Below are positions 35,151-47,932 of a DNA stretch of 64,000 bases, one piece after another. Position 1 is the first letter of the stretch. Every line of letters begins with the position of its first letter. Below the pieces are notes generated by a model, which made no database searches, was not told the DNA's origin, and saw only the letters and a list, made by a program, of their open reading frames with translations. The stretch is from Pyrenophora tritici-repentis (Eukaryota > Ascomycota > Dothideomycetes > Pleosporales > Pleosporaceae). The position numbers and the translations under genes were made by a program. The stretch covers positions 1,054,001 through 1,118,000 of the forward strand of contig NC_089394.1 in assembly GCF_003171515.1 (NCBI RefSeq), read 5' to 3'.

Positions 35151-36363
35151 CTATGACTTATCCTTCATCGCTCGCAGTGTACCCATAACATCAATGGGCT
35201 CAGTCTTGCCCGTGATCTTCTGAATCTCGGGGTCTTGCACACGCATAAAGACGTTGTGTTTCTTTTCATCGCCAATGGTGAACTTGCCCTGCGTTTCCTT
35301 GTTTGCCTGCGAGTACTCGTCGAGCTTCTTGATCGCATCGTTGTTCAGCACGCTCTTCGCAAACTTGACATTGCCCTTGGTGTACTCGTGTCCCGGGTAG
35401 ACCTTTGTGTCGTCCGGAAGAGAGGCCAGGGTTTCGTTCAAAGCCTTGTGCATTTGCTCAGGGGTGCCTTCGAAGAATCTTCCGCAACCGCCGATGAACA
35501 GTGTATCACCGGTGAAAACAGCGCGGTCGTTGCCGTCTTCCATGTAAAAGCAGATGGAATCTTGGGTATGGCAAGGTGTGTCTGTGGATAAGAGTAAAGC
35601 GTCAACGTATGATTCACAGCTATCTAGCATATGAGGCATCACTCACGTAGTGCTTTCACTTTGATCGATCCGATCTCGAATGTGCTGTTGTGCTCAGGGG
35701 TTGTGGAAACCTTAGCACAATCGCGACCACCGATTACAGGCAAGCCAAAGGCTTTGATCTGAATTTCAGGTTAGAAGCAGTATCGAAGAATTATATCCGT
35801 ACTTACGGTGTCCACGTTTCCACCAGCATGATCACCATGACTATTCACACTAATCAGCACAGCACATACTGTGGTGGTAGTTAACTTACTGATGAGTGTT
35901 GATAATCTTGGTCAGCTTGAGACCCCCGGTGGTAGTCTGCTCCCTCAAAACCGGTAATACTCTACAGTCAATTGTTTAGCTTGGCCCCGCCGGATGGATG
36001 AATCTAGCGCACTCTTCAGGGTTGGCAGGGTCTATAATGACGGCTTCTTTGGTCTTGTCATCCGATACCAGGTATGCATAGTTGTTCCCCGTGCCCTCCC
36101 CTATAAGAGTTAGTACATGCCAAACTGGTGCAAAACTTCCATCAGGGTGCTCATACACATGGGAATTGATTGGATATGCATGGCGCGTAGAGTTGCGAAC
36201 GACGGCTGCTTGGCGTTAGTTTTCACAACAGCCAGAATTACCGCGGGCTACAAACATTGACTTTGGTAATTGGCTTTACAAGAGGTGACAATGTACAGCG
36301 CTTGATCGTTGCTGCGAATAAGCTCATAAGGAATATACTGATAAGAATTGTGCGCGAAGTCAT
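35151..36363 (-). CDS. GLO2: Hydroxyacylglutathione hydrolase (glyoxalase II)
   Basis: Seven exons: 36363-36256, 36205-36157, 36100-36013, 35961-35890, 35840-35807, 35758-35647 and 35581-35151. The long form is 297 residues. Metallo-beta-lactamase motifs are clear: GTGNNYAYLVSDD, VIIDPANPEEVLPVL, the two-metal signature THHHGDHAGGNVD, TPCHTQDSICFY, VFTGDTLFIGGCGRF and YPGHEYTKGN. It hydrolyses S-lactoylglutathione to D-lactate and glutathione, finishing methylglyoxal detoxification. An internal in-frame ATG at 36181 (MHIQSIPMW) is the canonical cytosolic start and gives 253 residues. The upstream exon adds a basic, hydrophobic presequence (MTSRTILISIFLMSLF) that could target mitochondria. Confidence 0.92.
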
Positions 36364-36846
36364 GGAAGTTTGAAAGCGGAGGCAGTGACGTGACTGATGC
36401 GTATCGCCGGGCCCGCACCATAACTCCGTGTCACGTGTCGGCATCGGACGCCATCCAACTTTGGTAAACGCGTCGCGTTGCTTCCTCGAATCGCCTTAAA
36501 CCTTCGTACCATCAAAAACGTAAGGCACAGAGATGATTATTTCCTCGACAACGACGGAGATGCATCTACGATGCGACTAGGCTTTGCGACATGTTTTTGC
36601 CCTCCGCCTCTCTCTGGAACCTGGCTCGTTTGCATCACGAAGATCTCAGCGCATCGGCCAAGGGATCATGTTCACTGGGAAGCTGGAAATCTATCATCAT
36701 ACAACAAAGAATTGAACCAGAAAACACATTCGATTTGACCAACGCCGGAGAGTGAAGCTCCCATAAAACGCCACAATAAAACCACCTGTACGCCGAGTTG
36801 ATGCTCATATACAGTCGTAACAATCATCCCACATTACAATCTCCAA
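36364..36846. other. Intergenic, between GLO2 and the flavoprotein gene
   Basis: It holds the promoter of GLO2 and the 3' flank of the gene to the right, both on the minus strand. No gene is seen. Confidence 0.5.
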
Positions 36847-41387
<4,541 letters not shown>

Positions 41388-42647
41388 ATGGTTGGGTCAC
41401 TCTTGAGTTACCTTGGCTTCGGTGGCAAATCTGCCACAGAAGTCCCGCCAGAGAAGCAAGCCGTTCGGGCACTACCCGCCAACTGGTATACCTCCGAAGA
41501 GATGTACCAGCTCGAGAGGCGCGCTATCTTCACACGCCGATGGCTCATCCTCACCCACAAGTCAAGACTCGCGAACCCTGGCGACTTCCTTCGCTACAAC
41601 GTAGCCAACTATGACATTGTTGTTTCCAAGGACCGTACTGGCACGATCAACGCATTTCACAACGTCTGCAGACACCGTGCCTACCCTGTAGTCGAGAAGG
41701 ACGGCGGCAACGCAAAGATCTTCTCTTGCAAGTACCACGGCTGGTCATATGGCCTGAACGGCAATCTCGCAAAGGCGCCCGGTTACCAGGAGCTGGAAAA
41801 CTTCGAGAAGGCAAACAACGGACTCTTCCCCATCCACACACGCATTGACCGCAACGGCTTCGTCTGGATCAACATGGATTCCAAGAAGGAGCCAGAAGTT
41901 TCATGGGAGTCACAGTTCGACCACGTCGACGAGCAAAAGCGATTCGACCAGTTCAACTTTGACGACTACGAGTTCGACCACACATGGAACCTCGAAGGTC
42001 CCTTCAACTGGAAGATCCTCGCCGACAACTTTAACGAATGCTACCACTGCAAGAGCACACACCCAGATCTCACAACCGGCATAATCGACCTCGAGAGCTA
42101 CGATGTCTACTGCTCCGCCGACCACATCCAGCACGACCCCAACACACCACAAGATCGCAAGGACCTCGGACAAGAGATCTGCTCCACATACTGCTTCCCC
42201 AACGCCTCATTCACCGTCACCAAACACTTCCTCTTCATGCAAAAGTTCATGCCCAAGTCGCCAACCGAGTCAGTCATGTACTACGAGGTATGGCGCAACA
42301 AGCACTCCAGCGAGGAAGACTTCCTCCTCATCAGCGACACCTACAAGCGCGTCATGGGCGAGGACAAGGTACTATGCGAGCGTGCGCAGAAGAACATCGA
42401 GGCCGGCGTCTTTGTTAACGGCGAGCTGCACCCACACATGGAGAAGGGACCGCTCTTCTTCCAGAAGCGGTGTCGCGAGATCGTCATGGAGCACGGTATG
42501 CGGGAGAAGAAGGAGGGTCGCAAGATCTGGCCTGCTAGGCAGCAGCTTGAGCCTACGGGTACCGCGGCGATCAGCAAGGAGATGGAAGACTTCTGTGAGG
42601 GTTTGTCGTGCGGTACAGAGAACGAGAAGAGCGATTTAGCTTGGTAA
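41388..42647 (+). CDS. Rieske monooxygenase, choline/glycine betaine type
   Basis: Single exon, 419 residues, ATG 41388 in the context CACAATGG. The Rieske [2Fe-2S] site is complete: Cys94 and His96 in NVCRHRAYP, Cys114 and His117 in FSCKYHGWSYG. The mononuclear iron site is visible in ADNFNECYHCKSTHPDL (His220, His225). The overall layout and motifs ANWYTSEEMYQLERRAIF, NVANYDIVVSKDRTG and FPNASFTVTKHFLFMQ resemble choline monooxygenase and glycine betaine monooxygenase alpha subunits. The likely reaction is oxygen-dependent hydroxylation or demethylation of a quaternary ammonium compound; a separate reductase would be needed and is not in the window. No targeting sequence is evident. Confidence 0.9.
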   Translation: MVGSLLSYLGFGGKSATEVPPEKQAVRALPANWYTSEEMYQLERRAIFTRRWLILTHKSRLANPGDFLRYNVANYDIVVSKDRTGTINAFHNVCRHRAYPVVEKDGGNAKIFSCKYHGWSYGLNGNLAKAPGYQELENFEKANNGLFPIHTRIDRNGFVWINMDSKKEPEVSWESQFDHVDEQKRFDQFNFDDYEFDHTWNLEGPFNWKILADNFNECYHCKSTHPDLTTGIIDLESYDVYCSADHIQHDPNTPQDRKDLGQEICSTYCFPNASFTVTKHFLFMQKFMPKSPTESVMYYEVWRNKHSSEEDFLLISDTYKRVMGEDKVLCERAQKNIEAGVFVNGELHPHMEKGPLFFQKRCREIVMEHGMREKKEGRKIWPARQQLEPTGTAAISKEMEDFCEGLSCGTENEKSDLAW

Positions 42648-43188
42648 GCTAGGCACGGATTCACGATGGTGATGATTGATTGATGATGCATGCATGGCAT
42701 TGGTGTTTGGAGTCTCTGGTGGGTACTGGAGGCTTAGACCTCGTACTGTTTGCGGGGCTTGAAGGAGTACATGGGATGGAAATTATTGATGTATATTGTC
42801 TTCGAGGTAGATTTCTAATGCATTATGAACTATCACTGCGCTGGCCTCTTTCCGTATGAGAATCCCTTCTGACATCCTGGGAGCTTCTAATAAATACTCC
42901 GAACGTTCTCTACGTCTTCCGTGCGACAGATAGTGCCGCTGACTAAGTTAAGCTTTACCCGAGCGGGTCGAAAAGTCGAAAACCTCAAGCTTTGGTCATC
43001 TACTACTGCACCATGAATTTCAGTACAATGGTCACACCAATCACTACTGCCACTCAAACATCATCTCCACATCATAAATAGAAAGGTACACGAGCGTTTC
43101 AATGTATTCTTCTGATCCATCATCCTTCATAGAACTACCTGTATTGCGACTGTGAAGCATATTTAATTGGGATTTATGCGCCGCCCCA
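42648..43188. other. Intergenic, between Rieske gene and AIM9-like gene
   Basis: Tandem genes on the plus strand. It holds the 3' flank of one and promoter of the next. No gene is seen. Confidence 0.5.
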
Positions 43189-45069
43189 ATGGCCGGCATG
43201 AAGAGAACCCGTTCTTCTCTCCGTAGCTATTTTCAAAATCCCAGAGCGGTCGTAACGGCTTTCCCAAGAGCTTATACTTCGTCAAACGGCATATCTTCCA
43301 CCAAATTGAAATCTCAAACTACAGGTACGTGGTCCACAGTGGCCATCTAAAAGTCGAAAAAACGTATCGCTCAACTGATTCAGATTGGAATGCCCGAGAT
43401 GAGTTTTTCAAATTCACACGCGGCCGCTTTGTCTTGGATGAGAATCAAAATGTCAGAAAAAGAGAGGTACTGTTCGACATGAATGAGCTCGTGAAGGTTG
43501 CAGCAAACTCAGTTGGAGCTGCTCAGTGTGTCGATTTCAGAAAGCTCACGCACGGAATGTTCAACAAAGCCCTCCTGATGCTCATGGACGACGGCCAAGA
43601 AGTTGTTGCTAAAATACCTAACCCCAATGCAGGCCGCGCACATTGCACCACAGCTAGTGAAGTTGCTACAATAGATTTTATAAGGTTCTTGAGCTGATGA
43701 TTTCCAAGTTCGGACTGACCTTAATACTGGTATAGGCTAGAAGAGTACTTGATACACCTGCGCCTCGTGTTTACGCATGGAATTCCAATGCGCCATCGCA
43801 TTCAGTTGGAGCTGAATATATCATCATGGAAAAGGCGAAGGGTGTTCCTCTCTCTCAGGTTTGGGATGCGATGCCATTGCCTCAAAAGCTTCAAGTGCTG
43901 CTTGCTCTCGTACAGATTCAAAAGCGATGGCTTAGCATTTCATTCTCACACTACGGCGGCTTGTACTATGCCAGCGATGTGCGATCACCTTCGGCGGGCC
44001 ATTACATCGAAGACGGCACGGTCGCCAGGGACTCAGAGTCCGTTGTAGGACCAGCTACCGGGCGGGACTGGCATGATGCTGGCCGGGCAAGCCTAGACAT
44101 CAGAAGAGGGCCATGTACGTCACAGCCCAGGAAGACTTCGTATTGATTCTGAATTTCTTGCAGGGGCCTCTTTGAGCCAGTACTTACGATCGATCGGTGA
44201 GAGGGAGACAAAAGCAACTCAGATTCTGAGTCCTCCGAAACAGATAGCTCTGTTCTGTGGCCCCAAGCTTTATCAACCAGATCCGAAAGAGAAGCTAACT
44301 GCGCTTAGCCAGTACCACAAGATTGCCGATGCAATCCTCCCTGGAAACAAAACCATTTGCGCTCCATACCTTTGGCACGACGATTTGCATGGTGATAACA
44401 TCTTTGTCGATCCCAACAATCCCGGAAAGATCACAGCCATCATCGATTGGCAATCTTGCCACATCTCACCTCTCTTCAACCACAATGCAGATCCGGCGTT
44501 TCTTGACTGGGAAGGCCTCGAACCAGAGAATCTAGATTTGACTCCAAAGCCAGATCTTGCTGGTCTTTCCTCGGAAGAGAAATCCGCAGCCTTACGTGAT
44601 TACGCGCACCTAAATGTGTTCATCGCGTGGCGAAAACTCATGCAAGGGAAGAACCCAATTTTTTACAAGGCAGCGGTTCCAAAAGACATCATCATTTGGG
44701 CTATTGTTCTTAGCATACAGGATGTTTGAGTACGGAGAGGCGCACTTCCAGTCTCTTCTGGTTGATTTGAAGGACACATGGCCGACACTGACAGCAGCCA
44801 CGGGCCAGAGTCAGTTCCCATTTAATTTTTCGGGTGTGGAAATTGAGCGCATCAAGTCAAAGGGTGATTGTGCGGTGGCTGAAACAGAACTAGTGGCGCA
44901 GGTGAAGGAGACTATGGGCGAATTGTGGCCGGACAAAGGCCTTATCGACCATCAGCTATATGATTCTTGTAGAGCGGCACTCAAGGAGATGAAAGAACAA
45001 CTGATTGAGCAGTTGGCATTGAACGAGGAGGAACGAGCGGAGTACGAACGCTATTGGCCGTTTGACTAA
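43189..45069 (+). pseudogene. AIM9: Aim9-like mitochondrial phosphotransferase, apparent frameshift
   Basis: Exons 43189-43324, 43384-43684, 43741-44114 and 44164-45069. The N-terminus is rich in Arg and Ser (MAGMKRTRSSLRSYFQNPRA), a mitochondrial-type presequence. The kinase-like fold has FRKLTHGMFNKALLM, GQEVVAKIPNP with the ATP-site Lys, YIIMEKAKGVPLSQVWDA, the catalytic LWHDDLHGDNIFV and IIDWQSCHISPLF as the metal site. This matches the fungal Aim9 (aminoglycoside-phosphotransferase-fold) family. In the last exon the frame breaks near 44670: the first frame ends at 44729, while the conserved continuation (FGLLFLAYRMFEYGEAHFQS) lies in another frame to 45069. Overlap leaves no room for an intron, so this is a one-base gain, a two-base loss or an assembly error. 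Confidence 0.75.
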
Positions 45070-45374
45070 AGACGTTGCATATCACCGAGAGATTCAGCGA
45101 TCTGGATTGCCTGCTTCTATATATAGCATGATGTCAAAATATAATACTAGCTTCTACGACAACTAGGCGACTATGCCGACGATGCTGTGCAACCATCACG
45201 CCGCAAAGTCGACCCCACGACTATATCTATGGATTGGGCTACCCTGCGCTGGTGAGACAGATGCTTCACTATCAGTCATCTGCCCTCTTAATTTATCTCA
45301 ACTTCTCTTCATATCCTTGACCTACTACAGTAAGTATCTTACTCCTACTAAACGGTATATTAGTCGATACTATT
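45070..45374. other. Boundary zone into the transposon island
   Basis: About 300 bp between the AIM9-like gene and the kinase relic. I see nothing identifiable; base composition becomes A+T-richer. Confidence 0.4.
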
Positions 45375-46075
45375 CCGCGTCGTTGTTCCACCATTAGTCT
45401 TCTAGTAACTCTTTTGCTGTCGGGCGGTCTCTCCAATCGAGTTTCATCATCTTTGATATGAAAATGTTGTCTCTCTAGCTGACTTCGCTCTCAATCGTTC
45501 GCGAAAATGGTGTTGTCTTCTCTTTTAGGATATTTTGCATAAGTAACATGATAGAGCGGACCGTTTCTAGGTCTGTAATCCCGGAGATTTTGGCTAGGAA
45601 AGGACCAAAATATTTAAATTGCTCTTCGACAACCCCCAGCACATATTCTTCGTCGTCGCGGTTCAATCCTTTAGGTTGAAAGAGGTTGAAGTGTCCACCG
45701 TAGATAAGGCTAATAAGCTATAGCGACATCAGCTTTTCGCTATACTCATAATTGTAGTGGGACTATAACGCACTATAGCTCTAAAAGACCATATGTCGGC
45801 CGCAGTGTTCCACGGCAGTTCTATGAGAATCTCTAGGCTTGTCCACATGGGCGCTCCTACCACGGTGCCAGATTTAGCCCACTCAGAATTAGCGGGGTAG
45901 CATCCACCCAAGTCGCCCAGTTGGACGTCGGAAAATCGAACGTCGCCTTCTTACAGATTAACAAAAAAATTATCTGGTTTGACATCTAGGGTACCTATTA
46001 ATTACACACACTTCGTTGCTAACCCAAGGTGGCAATGCACCTGTGTGAACAAACCCGTCCTCTTAAGTACATTTC
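45375..46075 (-). pseudogene. Decayed protein kinase, C-terminal half
   Basis: Read on the minus strand and tolerating stops, this piece has the catalytic-loop DVKPDNFFVN (about 45985-45955), FSDVQLGDLGG as the DFG-region equivalent, the activation segment VGAPMWTSLE (APE motif altered), AADIWSF, a run ending EEYVLGVVEEQFKYFGPF, and the late motif KLDWRDRPTAKELLED. At least three in-frame stops interrupt it. The sequence ends exactly at the 5' LTR of the copia element at 46076. Its N-terminal half continues on the other side of the element at 51414. The segment between the VENxRNVLKR region and the catalytic loop is missing, so the gene had already lost an internal part. Confidence 0.75.
46071..46075. 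repeat. Left target-site duplication of copia element
   Basis: ATTTC directly precedes the 5' LTR and is repeated at 51410-51414 directly after the 3' LTR. Five base pairs is the length expected for Ty1/copia integrases. Confidence 0.92.
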
Positions 46076-46312
46076 TGTTGAGAAGATGTAAGGTTCAGTC
46101 CAGGTCGGCGGGGATGAGGCTCGTGGAAGTAAGCCCGAGCAGAAGGACCGACGCGGAATGATGATCTGTCATGTAAATCCCCAGATCATCATGATAATAA
46201 GAAGACAGAATAACAGCTCTTAGTGTAGTTCAATCCAATACGTGGTGACCTAACATACCTCTACTCGGTTCCCTATGGTAGTCATACCACCAGAGGAGAC
46301 CTTGTTCCAATA
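46076..46312 (+). repeat. 5' long terminal repeat
   Basis: 237 bp, starting TGTTGAGAAG and ending GTTCCAATA. It differs from the 3' LTR only at 46211 (T here, C at 51308), a CA-to-TA change of the kind RIP makes. Confidence 0.95.
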
Positions 46313-46326
46313 GGTTATGAGCCCGG
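46313..46326 (+). other. Primer binding site, initiator tRNA half-molecule type
   Basis: GGTTATGAGCCCGG abuts the 5' LTR. It is complementary to the anticodon stem-loop of initiator tRNA-Met (around CAU), not to its 3' end, which is the priming mode described for Drosophila copia and some fungal relatives. Confidence 0.75.
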
Positions 46327-46363
46327 TTGCCTAACCCAACGTTATTGGTTTTAAACACCTAAC

Positions 46364-46450
46364 CAAGTCACGAAGGACTTAGATTCGAGAAGGAATCAAA
46401 AACACTCACCCAAGTCACGAAGGACTTAGATTCAAGCAGGAATCGGAAAA
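46364..46450 (+). repeat. Two tandem 47-bp leader repeats
   Basis: The motif CCAAGTCACGAAGGACTTAG begins at about 46364 and again at about 46411, in the untranslated leader between primer binding site and gag. The second unit is less conserved at its end. Confidence 0.75.
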
Positions 46451-46546
46451 GAGAAAAAGTCGTGTACAACGCGGTTGACACGCAACCATACTTACACACA
46501 CCGTCTCCACGCTCGAGAACCGATAACGACTGCACCACCCGCAGAA

Positions 46547-46600
46547 CATCGCCCGCATCGCCCGCATCGCCCGCATCGCCCGCATCGCCCGCATCGCCCG
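46547..46600 (+). repeat. Six tandem copies of CATCGCCCG
   Basis: A perfect 9-bp unit repeats six times, followed by degenerate copies to about 46620. It lies just upstream of the likely gag start. Read in the gag frame it would encode His-Arg-Pro repeats, but no ATG opens that extension. Confidence 0.9.
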
Positions 46601-46624
46601 AATCAACCGCATCACCCGCACAAG

Positions 46625-47932
46625 ATGGCTGCAGAGAAGGAAGAATGGAAGATCCCCCAGCTCACAGCCGAAAACCACGATACTTGGTTTCGCCGAAACA
46701 AGGTCAAGCTTAAGGGGAAGAAAGTCTTCTATGTCTGCGAGAAAAATCTGGTACAGCACTGTCAAATAGCAACAGCTAGTAGACTAACGGAGGCTATGGA
46801 AGAGTTGGAAATTGCTGAAACAGACAAGCATACCAAGATCCGCGTCAACATTGAAAAAAGAGACAAGTACCTAGAAGATGAAGCCACTGCAATCGATCTC
46901 TTGTTTCGGTCGCTTAGCGAGGATGACCAAGCCCTCATTGACGAATACGATACTGCCTTCCAATTCTGGGCCTACCTACAAAAGAAGTACACCCAAACTG
47001 ACGCCACAACTGCCAACATATACATGACTAGAATTCAAACGTTCACATTTAATCCCGGGAACACGATTGTTGGATCATGGGAGAAGCTAAAGGACTACCG
47101 ACGTAAACTTGTAGCAGCAGACGCCGACACCAACGGAGCTTACAAGGACTCTGCACTACTACTCGTTCTTATCAGATCACTTCCGAAAGAATTCAAGACT
47201 ACGATTGACACCTTAAACGCCCAACTTAACCTCACGGTTGAACAGAAACTTAAGTTTCTGGAAGAGAAGGAGGTTCGAGACCAGCAAGACGCCAACGAAA
47301 AAGCTCTTCCAGCATTCCGAAAGACGGAGAAGTATGTTCCGCCTTACAGGCGTCGAAATCATAAGAACTCGCCACTATCGTCTGACTCCGAATCTGGTGC
47401 CAAATTCACGGTCCAATGCTTCCTTTGTGATGGAGCCCATGGCGTACGAGACTGCCCAAGACGTGAGAGAGCTCGAAAGCTCCTTAAGGAATACGACGCT
47501 AAGAAATCATCTAAGCTGCTCGTTAAGACACCTAAGCAAAGGAATTCCCACAAAAGGACTGGCAAAGCATATGGAGCCGAAGAAGTCAATTCAGAGTCAG
47601 ATGAATTATCTGAGACCTCAGACTCCGAACCCGAGGAAATTGAGACATGCCGTCTCTCAAAAGACATCGTCGGTAAGGCCTCTCCATCTACCTGGGCTGC
47701 CGACACTGGCGCATCCTCTCACATGTCTGACCAACCCTCATTATTTAGACGAATGATTAAGATCAAACGAAGAGTCGTTCGGGTTGGAGGGGAGAATTAT
47801 ATGCGGACTGGAAAGGAGAAGCTCAAGTGGTGTGTAAGGATGGATCGTCGACATGGCTGTCAGAAGTACTGCTTGTACCTAACCTTGGAGTCAATTTGTT
47901 ATCAGGAAGAAGAATTTGCGCAGCAAGCCTGA
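46625..47932 (+). pseudogene. Copia gag and protease frame
   Basis: ATG 46625 (MAAEKEEWKIPQL) is the first ATG in frame. The gag region has TWFRRNKVKLKGKK and a helical body (FWAYLQKKYTQTDATTANIY, LVLIRSLPKEFKTTIDTL). A CCHC zinc knuckle (CFLCDGAHGVRDC) lies near 47420-47455, and the aspartic protease core WAADTGASSHMSDQ near 47695-47735. The reading frame is lost near 47790 at a run of G residues; after this the frame runs on to a stop at 47930 with unrelated sequence. A minus-one shift there would connect to the pol frame, so either a one-base deletion or a programmed shift is possible. Confidence 0.85.

Noticed and set aside
46547..46620. CRISPR-like array from regular 9-bp repeats
   Set aside because: Units are contiguous without spacers and lie in a retrotransposon leader of a eukaryote; it is a simple tandem repeat.
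46475..46624. His-Arg-Pro-repeat N-terminal extension of gag
   Set aside because: The extended frame starts at a non-ATG codon; the first ATG is 46625, so the repeats are more likely untranslated leader.
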